62,597 nt of DNA from Saprospiraceae bacterium (GCA_027488855.1 JAIYAV010000391.1:1-62597), one strand, 5' to 3'. Shown: positions 36,129 to 45,293, counted from the stretch's first letter. Program-made: numbers and translations. The notes: generated by a model not told the origin, from the sequence alone.

Positions 36129-37874
36129 TTAATCGCGTGGCTCTTTGGAACCTTCGATGGGGAATGCACCGAAATCGCCTACTTTTACCTTGCCGGAAAA
36201 CTTGGTACCGTCGAAGGTGATCGCAAAGTCGAGGGGCAATTCCTGACCCATATTGACCGTAGAGCTAAAGGTCATATCGTTGCCTTTTAGGGCTGGGTTA
36301 GTCAAAGACTTGCTTTGGCCGTCCGCACCCGTCCAGCTACCGCCAATTTTACCACCTTCGTCGATCAGGCTGATTGTACCTTTGTAGACCGTTCCCTGAG
36401 CGTCAATTTCGTAGTTCCATTTGCCAAGGAATTTGCCCAGATCGCTTGGCGCCGCAGCCGCGCCACCACGTGCACCCGCAGGGCCACCTGCACCAGGACG
36501 AGCAGGAGCTTCTGCCTCAAACTCGTAAATGGTACCATCCACAAATACGTAACGCACCTGTGACTTTTCATCGAAGTAAGGCTTCTTGGAGACCACCAGG
36601 TTGGCAATCTTGCCTTTTTCCACCGTGCCCAAACTTTGCGCTACGCCAAACATGGCTGCGGGAGTAGTAGTCAAGGCCGCCAGGGCCTGGTCTTCTTTCA
36701 AACCGGCTTTAACCATCCGGCGCAGGGTCTCCCGAATGTCGGTAGTTTTGGCATTCATGGTAGAAAAACCAAAATTGATGCTTTTGCCTGCGAAGGTAGC
36801 TGCCTGGGTTTCGTAAAGTTTCATCTCGTCGGCGCGGCGTTTTTCAAGGCGCTCCAATTCTGGATCTTTTGCAGTAGAGTCCTTTTTTGCAGGTTCCTTT
36901 TTATCCATCTTGGGCAAATCCAAAGAAAGGATCAGGGGAATGTTCTGCGCTTTGAGTTGGTCGGCCAATGGCCAAGCCTGACGCAAACCGCCCAGGATGA
37001 GTGGGAATTTTAGCTCTTGTTGCAGCGCCAAAACCCGGTAAACCGACTTGAGGTCAGGTGCCACAAAACAAATTGGGCGTTGTTTGTCGATGACCGGATA
37101 AAAGGCCTGCAAAGAACGGTCCACTTCAGGGCGAGACATACCCGCTGGATTGGCCGCGTACATTTTTTCGTGTGCTTTGGCTTGTTCCGCTTGTTTGTAC
37201 AGTTCCCGGAATTTGGACATTACGGCAATCACGGTGTTAGGGTACAGCCCTTGGGCACCAACCAACTGGCTGATCATGGCGAAATTGTCTTTCAATACCA
37301 TGTTGTCGGCAGCAGTGCCGCCCAGCGAAATCAGGGCGCTACTGCCCGGCAACATCCGACCCATCGGAGCAACGTGGGCATTGGTAAAGCCCAGTTTGCG
37401 CAAATCTTCGATGGATTTTTCGGTCGCTTTAATGAGGTTGCGCGCCTGCAATTCAGGTTGAATACCCGCCAGGTCGTTGGGAGGGCTACCCGGGTTAATC
37501 CCTTGTGGGCGTTGACCTTGGCCACCGCCTCCACCTCCAGGCCCGCCGCCAGCAGTGGGGCGTACTTCTGGACGGGGAATACCCGCGTTGGAGAGGGCAT
37601 CGATGAAGCCAGCGTAGACGAACAGGGAATCCGCAGGAATAATTTTAGCGTCGGCAGGAATGCTCACATTTTGACCCGCACTGATGATGAGTCCATCTTT
37701 AATCACAACCGTACCATTGGTGATGGTTTGGCCAGGTTTGACAACGATGGTGGCATTTTTGAGTGCATAGGTTCGGGTGATCGGCTTGAGAGCCTCTTCG
37801 CTGCTCTGAGCTAAGCCCGTACTCAAACACCATACGCTTAGTAGGGTGGTAAGGGTTAGCGATAGTCCTTTCAT
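36129..37874 (-). CDS. Amidohydrolase-fold protein, first of operon, HxH missing, with C-terminal extra domain
   Basis: The 581-residue protein has a signal peptide (LSLTLTTLLSVWCLSTGLAQ), an amidohydrolase composite domain (NGTVVIKDGLIISAGQNV), and SLFVYAGFIDALSNAGIPRP where DALS replaces the HxH pair. A Gly/Pro-rich low-complexity stretch (PTAGGGPGGGGGGQGQRP) is inserted near residue 115. GTVEKGKIANLVV ends the amidohydrolase part, followed by an Ala/Gly linker and a C-terminal lipocalin-like beta domain (LGKWNYEIDAQGTVYKG onward). It lies 22 bases before the second gene of the operon. Confidence 0.78.
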   Translation of the reverse strand: MKGLSLTLTTLLSVWCLSTGLAQSSEEALKPITRTYALKNATIVVKPGQTITNGTVVIKDGLIISAGQNVSIPADAKIIPADSLFVYAGFIDALSNAGIPRPEVRPTAGGGPGGGGGGQGQRPQGINPGSPPNDLAGIQPELQARNLIKATEKSIEDLRKLGFTNAHVAPMGRMLPGSSALISLGGTAADNMVLKDNFAMISQLVGAQGLYPNTVIAVMSKFRELYKQAEQAKAHEKMYAANPAGMSRPEVDRSLQAFYPVIDKQRPICFVAPDLKSVYRVLALQQELKFPLILGGLRQAWPLADQLKAQNIPLILSLDLPKMDKKEPAKKDSTAKDPELERLEKRRADEMKLYETQAATFAGKSINFGFSTMNAKTTDIRETLRRMVKAGLKEDQALAALTTTPAAMFGVAQSLGTVEKGKIANLVVSKKPYFDEKSQVRYVFVDGTIYEFEAEAPARPGAGGPAGARGGAAAAPSDLGKFLGKWNYEIDAQGTVYKGTISLIDEGGKIGGSWTGADGQSKSLTNPALKGNDMTFSSTVNMGQELPLDFAITFDGTKFSGKVKVGDFGAFPIEGSKEPRD

Positions 37875-38247
37875 ACTCAGGTTTTACAAGGTTGAGAATA
37901 AATAATGTCGTTATTTTAGGTAGAAAAAAAATCCCATTTTTGCATAAGCGACCAATGACGCTAAAAATACCGCAAAAGGCATAAAATAGTAGCAGGAAAG
38001 TTTACTTTTTAAAAAATTGTAAAATGTTAAATTTTCACAAAATCGGGGAAAGAGGGTTGCAAATCCGCAGGAAGCCTTATATTTAAGCCATTGAGGTTAT
38101 CAAAAAGTAAAAAATCACTGGCCCTAGCACCTGAAATAGAGCTTTTTACACCGGAAAAACTACTTGTTACTGATCAGCTCATCCCATCGACGTATCAGCA
38201 CTTGCTCTAATTGATTACAGCGTTATTCGCCAAACACGTACTTAGCC
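37875..38247. other. Intergenic region between divergent genes, no gene seen
   Basis: This 373-base gap separates the amidohydrolase operon (minus) from the GH3 gene (plus). It is AT-rich in its first half and must hold both promoters, but I do not see a clear TAnnTTTG box, a long palindrome or a coding frame in it. Confidence 0.5.
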
Positions 38248-41223
38248 ATGAAACCAGTAGCAGCCATTCTACTCACGCTAATCCTTTGTGTCCTGTTTTT
38301 TGCTCGGACTGCGGCTCAAAAAGTATACAGCATAAATCCCGCTACACCTGCTGAAAAACATTGGGTCGATTCGGTATTCAACTCCATGAGTGGGGACGAA
38401 CGGATCGGACAATTGATCATGATTCGGGCGCATTCCGACAAAGGAGATGCCTATGCTGAATCCGTGGCAGAGATTGTTAAAAAATACAAGGTAGGCGCCC
38501 TTTGCTTTTTTCAGGGCACTCCCGAAAAACAATTGGAATACACCAATAAATACCAGACTCTTTCCCGTATTCCCCTCATGGTAGCCATCGATGGCGAATG
38601 GGGCTTGGGCATGCGCATGAAAGAAAGTGCCATCAGTTTTCCCAAACAATTGACCCTAGGTGCCATTCAAAACAATGATCTCCTCTACAAGATGGGCCAG
38701 GAAATTGCCCGCCAAAGCAAACGGATTGGCCTCAATGTCAATTTTGCACCCGTTGCCGACATCAACAGCAATGCCCGCAATCCGGTGATTGGTTACCGAT
38801 CCTTTGGTGAAGACCGCTACAATGTGACCGTCAAATCCTACCATTATATGAAAGGCATGCAGGACAATGGCATCATGGCCTGCGCCAAACACTTCCCTGG
38901 CCATGGCGATACCGATGCCGATTCGCACTACGACCTCCCGGTGGTCAACCACGAAATGAGTCGTTTGGACAGCGTAGAGTTTTACCCTTTTCGTTCTTTG
39001 GTCAATTATGGCATTGGCGGGGTGATGGTGGCCCATTTACAAGTGCCTGCGCTGGATGATCGGGATGATCGTCCTACTTCCTTGTCGCGCAATACGATTA
39101 CCCACGTTTTGCGTCGGGCCATGGGTTTTGAAGGTTTGATTTTCACAGATGGTATGGAAATGCAGGGCATTACTGAGCATTTTTCGGATGGCATTGCCGA
39201 AGCCGAAGCGATTTTGGCGGGCAACGACATGATTTGTGTGCCGCCCAGTACCGCCAAGGCCATCGAAGCACTCCAGCGCTATGTTCGGGATGGCAAAATC
39301 ACTCAGGAGCAAATTGATGCCAGTGTAAAGCGGATTTTGACTTACAAGTTCCGCTTGGGGTTGAGCAAATACCAACCCAAGGACGTGCTTACGGCCCGCA
39401 AAGACGTCAACAGTGCACAAGCTGAAGCACTCAAACGTGAGTTGATCAAAAATGCACTGACCATGGTGCGCAATACCCAACATCTGGTGCCCTTTGGACG
39501 GGTAGACACCCTGAGTTTTGCGTCTTTGAGCATCGGTGCTGATGGGATGACAGCGTTCCAAAAACGTCTGGCTTCCTACGCCAAGATGACCCATTTATAC
39601 AGTGGAAAGGAACTCAACGACGATCGCCAGGCCGCACTGCTGGCTCAACTGAGCAAATACAAGGTGGTTTTTGTCAGTTTACATGACATGGCTTCGGCGG
39701 CTTCCAAAAACTACGGCATTTCCTACAGCAGCATTCAATTTTTGAAAAAACTCAATGCCAAAACCAGGGTGGTGCTTAGCATTTTTGGCTCGCCTTATAG
39801 CTTAAAGTTTTTCGATGAATTTGAATCGGTGCAAATGGCTTACGAGAGTGAGGCCCTGGTACAAGATTTGAGTGCTCAAGCGCTGTTTGGTGCCTTTGGC
39901 ATGACCGGTCGTTTGCCCATCACTGCCTCGGAACGCAGCCGCTTCAACGCTGGTGAAGAAACCCAGGCCAATGGTCGGATGGGTTACAGCATCCCAGAAG
40001 CGGTAGGAATGTCTTCGGATACACTCAACCGCATCGAGCTCATCGCCAACGAAGCGATCAATGTGGCAGCCACCCCAGGTTGTGTGGTGCTGGTGGCCAA
40101 AGATGGGCAAATCATTTATGAAAAAGCATTCGGGCACCATACCTATCTCAAGGATCATCCAACTCAAACCTCGGATGTGTTTGACCTGGCTTCAGTGACC
40201 AAAATTGCCGCTACCACCATTTCCATGATGCGTTTTATGGACGATGGTCGCATCGATTTGCGCAAACCTTTGAGCAATTACCTGCCCAATCTCAATGGTA
40301 CCAACAAAGCCGCTATGGTTGTTCAGGACATCATGGCGCACAATGCGGGTTTGGTCGGTTGGCTGCCTTTTTACAAACGGACTTTGTCACACACCCCGGA
40401 TAGTTTGAACAAACCCTCTTTAAAATATTATCGCAGCGCACCCGAAGGAGAGTTTGTGGTACCCGTGGCCAGCAATTTGTACCTGAATAAAAATTTCATG
40501 GATAGTATTTTTATGCAAATCCGCCAATCGGAATTGCGGCCCAACATCAACTATCGTTACAGTGACCTTGGTTTTTACTTATTGGCACAAATGGTAGAAT
40601 ACCAAAGCGGGATGGGTTTTGACAAATTTGTGGATTCAACCTTCTATGCCCCACTCGGGCTACAATCTGCCACCTTTAACCCCTGGAAAAAATTCCCGAT
40701 CGAACAAATGCCGCCCACAGAAGAGGATCATTACTACCGCCAACAGCGGGTGCAAGGTTATGTACACGATATGGGCTCAGCTATGCTGGGCGGAGTAAGT
40801 GGCCACGCCGGCCTCTTTTCCAACGCCAACGACCTGGCGGTGATCATGCAAATGCTGCTGCAACAAGGTTATTATGGTGGAAATCGTTACTTGGAACCCC
40901 AAACGGTGCAAAATTTCATTACCCGCCATCCGCGCAGCATTCGGCGGGGGGTAGGTTTTGACATGTACCCGATGGGAGCAAGTTACCCCACCAATATGTC
41001 GGCCCAGGCTTCGGAGAGCACTTTTGGGCATACGGGTTTTACGGGGACTTGTACCTGGGTGGATCCTGAGCACAATCTGGTATATGTGTTCCTATCCAAT
41101 CGTACTTTCCCTTCTCAACACAACAATCGTTTGGAGAAATTTGATACGCGACAGCGGATTCAAGGGGTGGTGTACAAGTCGATTCGGCCGAAGGGGGCTG
41201 GGGGAGCGAGTTCGGCGCAGTAG
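38248..41223 (+). CDS. GH3 beta-N-acetylglucosaminidase fused to a beta-lactamase-like serine hydrolase
   Basis: The 991-residue protein has a signal peptide (to about TAAQK). Residues about 30-370 form a GH3 domain with the NagZ-type signature KHFPGHGDTDADSHYDLP near residue 214 and FTDGMEMQGI with the nucleophile Asp. A GH3 C-terminal-like domain follows. Residues about 600-985 are a class C beta-lactamase/DD-peptidase fold with the SxxK serine in DLASVTKIAATT near residue 650, YSDLGFYLL near 771 and HTGFTGTCTWVDP. It likely cuts GlcNAc from muropeptides and acts on peptide or ester bonds, in the periplasm. Confidence 0.9.
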   Translation: MKPVAAILLTLILCVLFFARTAAQKVYSINPATPAEKHWVDSVFNSMSGDERIGQLIMIRAHSDKGDAYAESVAEIVKKYKVGALCFFQGTPEKQLEYTNKYQTLSRIPLMVAIDGEWGLGMRMKESAISFPKQLTLGAIQNNDLLYKMGQEIARQSKRIGLNVNFAPVADINSNARNPVIGYRSFGEDRYNVTVKSYHYMKGMQDNGIMACAKHFPGHGDTDADSHYDLPVVNHEMSRLDSVEFYPFRSLVNYGIGGVMVAHLQVPALDDRDDRPTSLSRNTITHVLRRAMGFEGLIFTDGMEMQGITEHFSDGIAEAEAILAGNDMICVPPSTAKAIEALQRYVRDGKITQEQIDASVKRILTYKFRLGLSKYQPKDVLTARKDVNSAQAEALKRELIKNALTMVRNTQHLVPFGRVDTLSFASLSIGADGMTAFQKRLASYAKMTHLYSGKELNDDRQAALLAQLSKYKVVFVSLHDMASAASKNYGISYSSIQFLKKLNAKTRVVLSIFGSPYSLKFFDEFESVQMAYESEALVQDLSAQALFGAFGMTGRLPITASERSRFNAGEETQANGRMGYSIPEAVGMSSDTLNRIELIANEAINVAATPGCVVLVAKDGQIIYEKAFGHHTYLKDHPTQTSDVFDLASVTKIAATTISMMRFMDDGRIDLRKPLSNYLPNLNGTNKAAMVVQDIMAHNAGLVGWLPFYKRTLSHTPDSLNKPSLKYYRSAPEGEFVVPVASNLYLNKNFMDSIFMQIRQSELRPNINYRYSDLGFYLLAQMVEYQSGMGFDKFVDSTFYAPLGLQSATFNPWKKFPIEQMPPTEEDHYYRQQRVQGYVHDMGSAMLGGVSGHAGLFSNANDLAVIMQMLLQQGYYGGNRYLEPQTVQNFITRHPRSIRRGVGFDMYPMGASYPTNMSAQASESTFGHTGFTGTCTWVDPEHNLVYVFLSNRTFPSQHNNRLEKFDTRQRIQGVVYKSIRPKGAGGASSAQ

Positions 41224-41271
41224 AAGCGCTAGCTTGTAGTAATTCCAAAGCAACATAGTTTCACAAAGAAA

Positions 41272-41363
41272 TCACAAAGAAACCACAAAGGGGCACAGAG
41301 GACACAAAGCGACGTCAACGTTTAGCTTTGTGTCCTCTGTGCCCCTTTGTGGTTTCTTTGTGA
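41272..41363. repeat. Perfect palindromic repeat (family F)
   Basis: Arms at 41272-41310 and 41325-41363 are perfect 39-nt inverted repeats made of TCACAAAGAAA/CCACAAAGG-type words; an extra word TCACAAAGAAA precedes the left arm. The loop is only 14 nt. It lies between the convergent GH3 and crp genes and could terminate transcription from both sides. Confidence 0.92.
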
Positions 41364-41399
41364 AAAAAATAGTGTCAATAAAGTATTGTGACACAAACC

Positions 41400-41978
41400 T
41401 TAGCGCGCCAACTGCCGCTTCCGAATCCGACTAAAAGTCTCCGGCGTCATGCCCAACATGGACGCCAAATATTGCAGTGGTACCTGATTGAACAATTCCG
41501 GATTTTGGCTAAAAAACAAGTGATAACGCTCCTCGCTGGACAGCGATAGGTGGGTAACGATTCTTTCCTCCATTATGGTAAAACAACGGGCCATAAAGCC
41601 TTTTTCCAGGGTAGACCAACGGGGAACCACCTGATCAATTTTGGCGTAATCCGTTTTCGAAATTACCAACATGTCTACTTCACTCAGCGTATGCAAATTC
41701 CAACGGGCGGGTTGGTTGAATAAAAAACTGGCCAAATCAACCGAAAAATAGCCGGGCGAAGAAATCCACTTGGTGACTTCCCGGCCTTTATCGTCGATCA
41801 AGTACTCCCGAATGATGCCACTTTGTACAAAGCCGAAAGAGTCGGCGTACTGCCCTTCTTTCAGCAAATAAGTTCCTTTGGGGTAGGTTTTGGGTTTAAA
41901 AAATTGCAGGACTTGTTGGAGGCTTTCAGGGGGGAAGCCGAAGTAGGATTGGATGTATTTTTCGAGCTCGTTGGGCAT
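41400..41978 (-). CDS. Crp/Fnr-family transcriptional regulator
   Basis: From the ATG at 41978 the protein has 192 residues; a GTG three codons upstream is possible. The N-terminal cyclic-nucleotide-binding domain is seen as YPKGTYLLKEGQYADSFGFVQSG and the C-terminal helix-turn-helix as VPLQYLASMLGMTPETFSRIRK. It has a single cysteine, so it is not an iron-sulfur FNR. It is downstream of two sulfur-transporter genes in the same direction, and Crp-like palindromes occur in front of those genes, so it may regulate them. Confidence 0.85.
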   Translation of the reverse strand: MPNELEKYIQSYFGFPPESLQQVLQFFKPKTYPKGTYLLKEGQYADSFGFVQSGIIREYLIDDKGREVTKWISSPGYFSVDLASFLFNQPARWNLHTLSEVDMLVISKTDYAKIDQVVPRWSTLEKGFMARCFTIMEERIVTHLSLSSEERYHLFFSQNPELFNQVPLQYLASMLGMTPETFSRIRKRQLAR

Positions 41979-42033
41979 AGGGAACACGATTCTTTTCTAA
42001 GAACTAAACGAATTTTAGCGTTTTTTGTCACTA

Positions 42034-42148
42034 CTTAGGTGATTCCTTGAGTGCCTTCGGTTTCTTAGGTGGTGAAAGAGTACCCTGCTACGCAGGTTTT
42101 TTATTTTCACCACCTAAGAAACTTAAGGCACTTAAGGAATCACCTAAG
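42034..42148. repeat. Family C palindromic repeat, copy C2
   Basis: The 44-nt arms at 42034-42077 and 42105-42148 match with three mismatches and share TTTCTTAGGTGGTGAAA with C1. The loop has CCTGC-tac-GCAGG followed by a T-run on the plus strand. It lies between yeeE (42169) and crp, which run in the same direction. Confidence 0.92.
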
Positions 42149-42168
42149 CTGAATAACTCCCTTCAGGG

Positions 42169-42687
42169 TCAATGCGGCAATCGATCCCTCATGTATCCAT
42201 ACACCCAAGTACCCGCCACTGCGCTAATGATGGTCGCAATGATCGCCAAGGCACCCGTTCCTACTTGTGCAAACAATGGCCCTGGGCAAGCACCCGTTAT
42301 CGCCCAGCCTATCCCAAAGAGCAAACCACCAATGATCTGGCCTTTGTTGAAGGTCTTGTCCTGGAATTCGATGGACTCACCTTTGATGGTTTTGATTTTG
42401 AACCTTTTGATCAAAAAAACCGAAATCGCCCCAACGACTACAGCCGTACCGATCACCCCGTACATGTGAAACGATTGAAGGCGAAACATTTCCTGAATGC
42501 GAAACCAGGAAACTACTTCCGATTTTACAAAAACGATTCCGAATAGCAACCCAATTGCTGCGTATTTGAGGTTGCCCACAAAACCTTCGGGGTGTTCACT
42601 TTCGTTGACACACATGGTGTGCAGGGAACGCACCTCGTAGTCGGTGTCCTGCAGTGGTTCCTTGGATTTATTTGGATCTTTTACCAT
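42169..42687 (-). CDS. YeeE/YedE (TsuA-type) sulfur-compound transporter subunit
   Basis: The 172-residue membrane protein has four helices, with LKYAAIGLLFGIVFVKSEVVSWF and the conserved GQIIGGLLFGIGWAITGACPGPLFAQ, the cysteine-bearing motif of YeeE/YedE proteins. These move thiosulfate or similar sulfur compounds through the inner membrane. It is 12 bases after a second YeeE/YedE gene; the two small proteins together equal one full-length TsuA-type transporter. Confidence 0.87.
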   Translation of the reverse strand: MVKDPNKSKEPLQDTDYEVRSLHTMCVNESEHPEGFVGNLKYAAIGLLFGIVFVKSEVVSWFRIQEMFRLQSFHMYGVIGTAVVVGAISVFLIKRFKIKTIKGESIEFQDKTFNKGQIIGGLLFGIGWAITGACPGPLFAQVGTGALAIIATIISAVAGTWVYGYMRDRLPH

Positions 42688-42699
42688 GACTCGTGTTTT

Positions 42700-43272
42700 T
42701 TAGAGGCCCAACAAAAAGGGTACAATGAAATTGGCAGAGATAAAACCTCCAACCATGAAGCAGATGGTGGCGACCAAGGATGGCCATTGCAGATTGCTCA
42801 ACCCACTGATGGCGTGACCACTGGTGCAGCCTCCCGCGTAACGGGTACCAAAGCCTACCAAAAAGCCACCAACCACGAAGAAAAACAGCCCTTTGAGCGA
42901 GAACAGGGTGCTCCAGTTGAACAACTGACTAGGCACCATATTGCTCAAATCAGTAATCCCGTACTGCGACAAGGATGCCGCCAAACTTGGGCTGATTTGT
43001 ACATCGTTGGGATCACTCAGGAATTTGGCAGCAATGAACCCACCAATGACTACCCCGCCGATGAAAAAGAGATTCCAGGCTTCCTTTTTCCAGTCGTACT
43101 TAAAAAAAGGAATGTTGGCGGGAAGGCAAGCTGCGCAGATGTGGCGCAGGTTGGCAGAGATTCCAAAATTTTTGTTGCCCAAAATGAGCAGGGCTGGTAC
43201 CGTAAGGCCGATCAGCACGCCGGCGACTGACCAATGCCAGGGTTGCCGGATGAATTCGATTAGGTTGGACAT
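42700..43272 (-). CDS. YeeE/YedE (TsuA-type) sulfur-compound transporter subunit
   Basis: The 190-residue membrane protein has five helices with a shared motif GFLVGFGTRYAGGCTSGHAISGLSNL, where the cysteine is in GGCTSGH, as in the N-terminal half of TsuA. A second cysteine pair, ICAACLP, lies in the loop near residue 47. It is the promoter-proximal gene of the pair, with a Crp-like palindrome about 120 bases upstream. Confidence 0.88.
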   Translation of the reverse strand: MSNLIEFIRQPWHWSVAGVLIGLTVPALLILGNKNFGISANLRHICAACLPANIPFFKYDWKKEAWNLFFIGGVVIGGFIAAKFLSDPNDVQISPSLAASLSQYGITDLSNMVPSQLFNWSTLFSLKGLFFFVVGGFLVGFGTRYAGGCTSGHAISGLSNLQWPSLVATICFMVGGFISANFIVPFLLGL

Positions 43273-43390
43273 ATCCAGTCTGTTTTGAAAAAATCTTAGT
43301 GTTTGCTATCGCTCAGGACAATAAAAGTACAATTTATTGCACAATGAGGTTGAAAAACAAAGCAAAAATCGACTAATCAAGTAGAGGTTT

Positions 43391-43408
43391 ATGTGATCTA
43401 AATCACAT
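43391..43408. promoter_or_regulatory. Crp/Fnr-like binding palindrome
   Basis: ATGTGATCTAAATCACAT is a perfect dyad that fits TGTGA-N6-TCACA. It is 119 bases before the yeeE start on the minus strand. A close match lies upstream of the rhodanese gene at 45041-45056. Confidence 0.6.
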
Positions 43409-43430
43409 GCGTCCAGATTTTTTTTAGCAA

Positions 43431-43467
43431 AAACAAAAAAGGGGAGGCGACCTTCAGCCACCTCCCC
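43431..43467 (-). terminator. Intrinsic terminator of the MBL-rhodanese gene
   Basis: On the minus strand GGGGAGG pairs with CCTCCCC around a 13-base middle and is followed by TTTTTTGTTTTT. It starts 36 bases after the stop of the MBL-rhodanese gene. Confidence 0.8.
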
Positions 43468-43503
43468 ACAAATCAACAAGATTCTTCAAAAGACATCGAC
43501 TAG

Positions 43504-44910
43504 TTACAATTCTGTAGCTTGTTCCACCAATTCGCTCAGGTGCAAATGGGTCGTTTGTAATGCTTTGAAGCCTCCTTGGATGTTGATGATATTGGAAAAT
43601 CCACGCGACTTTAAAATCGAAACGGTGATCATGGAGCGATAGCCGCCAGCACAATGTATGTAGTATGGCTGCTCACGATCGAGGTTAGACATGTTGCGGC
43701 TGATGAAATCCAGTGGGAAATTGGTAGCCCCGTCCACGTGTTGGGTTTCGTACTCACTGACTCTGCGGGCATCCAGTAAGTTGATGCTGGAGTTGTAGAT
43801 TTTGGCAAAATCCTCCGCAGCAATTTCTTTGATCTGATCCTGCTCTTCGCCAGCTTCCTGCCAAACTTTAAAACCACCTTCGAGGTAACCGATGGCATTG
43901 TCGTACCCTACGCGGGCCAAACGGGTTACAATTTCGTCTTCACGGCCTGCATCGGCGATGAACAGGATGGGTTGTTTCAGGTCGGGCACCAGTGCGCCTA
44001 CCCAAGGTGCAAAAGTGTCATCAATCCCAATGAAAATGGAGCCGGGAATAAATCCTTTGACAAATTCATCATGAGGACGGGTATCAATCACCAAGGCATC
44101 CTCTTCAGCCCAGGCGGCTTTGAATGCCCGTACACTCAGGGCCTGCATGGCGCGATCGTGTACTTCTTCGAAGCTTTCGTAACCCATTTTGTTCATCACC
44201 GCGTTTTTGGGGAAGTATTGGGGTGGATCAACCAAACCCGTGGTGACTTCTTTGACAAATTCGGCGCGGGACATATCTGCACGCAAGGCGTAGTTGACTT
44301 GCTTTTGAGCACCCAGGGTACCCCAAGTTTCTTTGCTCATTTTTTTGCCACAAGCCGAACCAGCGCCATGGCCGGGATATACGATGACCTCATCGGCCAG
44401 GGGCATAATTTTGTTGCGCAAACTGTCAAAGAGGTGTCCGGCCAGGTCTTCGCGGCTGAGGTCGGTTTTTACGGCCAGGTCGGGACGGCCAACGTCGCCG
44501 AGGAATAAGGTATCCCCAGTGAAAAGGGCATAATCCACACCGTTTTCATCGCGCAGCAAGAAGGTGCTCGATTCCATGGTATGGCCTGGGGTGTGCAGCA
44601 CCACGATGCTCACTTTGCCCAGTTTGAGTACTTCGCCGTCTTTGGCTACGTGTGCCTCAAAATTGGGCTGGGCAGTTGGCCCAAAAACGATGGTAGCATT
44701 GGTTTTTTTGGCTAGGTCGAGGTGGCCAGATACGAAGTCGGCGTGGAAGTGGGTTTCCAGCACGTATTGGATGGTAGCGCCATCGGCTTCGGCGCGTTCG
44801 ATGTAGGGTTGGGTTTCGCGCAAAGGGTCAATGATGGCGGCTTCCCCTTCGCTTTCAATGTAGTAGGCAGCTTCTGCCAAACAACCTGTATAAATTTGTT
44901 CTACCTTCAT
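43504..44910 (-). CDS. MBL-fold / double rhodanese protein (persulfide dioxygenase-like)
   Basis: From ATG 44910 the protein has 468 residues. The N-terminal metallo-beta-lactamase domain has ETHFHADFVSGHLDL, HTPGHTMESS, FTGDTLFLGDVGRPD and YPGHGAGSACG, the ETHE1/persulfide-dioxygenase pattern. Two rhodanese domains follow; the first has FIADAGRED where the active cysteine should be, so it is inactive, and the second has YIHCAGGYRS with the cysteine. It probably oxidises or transfers persulfide sulfur together with the YeeE/YedE transporter. A longer frame upstream is rejected because homologues start at MKVEQIYTGCLAE. Confidence 0.9.
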   Translation of the reverse strand: MKVEQIYTGCLAEAAYYIESEGEAAIIDPLRETQPYIERAEADGATIQYVLETHFHADFVSGHLDLAKKTNATIVFGPTAQPNFEAHVAKDGEVLKLGKVSIVVLHTPGHTMESSTFLLRDENGVDYALFTGDTLFLGDVGRPDLAVKTDLSREDLAGHLFDSLRNKIMPLADEVIVYPGHGAGSACGKKMSKETWGTLGAQKQVNYALRADMSRAEFVKEVTTGLVDPPQYFPKNAVMNKMGYESFEEVHDRAMQALSVRAFKAAWAEEDALVIDTRPHDEFVKGFIPGSIFIGIDDTFAPWVGALVPDLKQPILFIADAGREDEIVTRLARVGYDNAIGYLEGGFKVWQEAGEEQDQIKEIAAEDFAKIYNSSINLLDARRVSEYETQHVDGATNFPLDFISRNMSNLDREQPYYIHCAGGYRSMITVSILKSRGFSNIINIQGGFKALQTTHLHLSELVEQATEL

Positions 44911-45040
44911 ACCGCGTAGATTTTGGTTATGCGATGAATAAATGTGATGCTTTGCATTTATTCGGGTAGTAGACTTTAGGGAAGGATACAGCTGTTTTGC
45001 TGATGATAGCACAAAACTACAGGAGTATTTGATGGGATGA

Positions 45041-45056
45041 AGTGACAAGGATCACA
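45041..45056. promoter_or_regulatory. Crp/Fnr-like binding palindrome
   Basis: AGTGACAAGGATCACA fits GTGA-N6-TCAC and is about 130 bases before the MBL-rhodanese start on the minus strand. It mirrors the site at 43391 in spacing and half-site sequence. Confidence 0.5.
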
Positions 45057-45243
45057 TTGGAAATGTCAATTGGCAGTATAATGTACATTGAGGAACGGAA
45101 ATAAAATGATGAAAAGAATCATTGATGACTCCAGTCCAGGGCAAATTTTTTGATTTAATTGGCGTTCAAGTAAAAAAAATCGGTGTCAAATCGCGAAATT
45201 TGCCCATAATTTGAATTTTTGTGCCTAATTTCGTCCAATTGTA

Positions 45244-45259
45244 TTTGCAACATTGCAAA
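45244..45259. promoter_or_regulatory. Perfect dyad upstream of parA
   Basis: TTTGCAACATTGCAAA is a perfect 7-2-7 palindrome 35 bases before the ParA start. It could be an operator for autoregulation. The gap 44911-45293 also holds an inverted pair GGGCAAATTT/AAATTTGCCC and no gene. Confidence 0.4.
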
Positions 45260-45293
45260 CACAAAAGCAGGCACAGGGCTATAAGTGATCAAT

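Noticed and set aside
35096-36220. A 374-codon open frame on the plus strand
   Set aside because: It is antisense to the well-supported amidohydrolase and has biased, domain-free composition.
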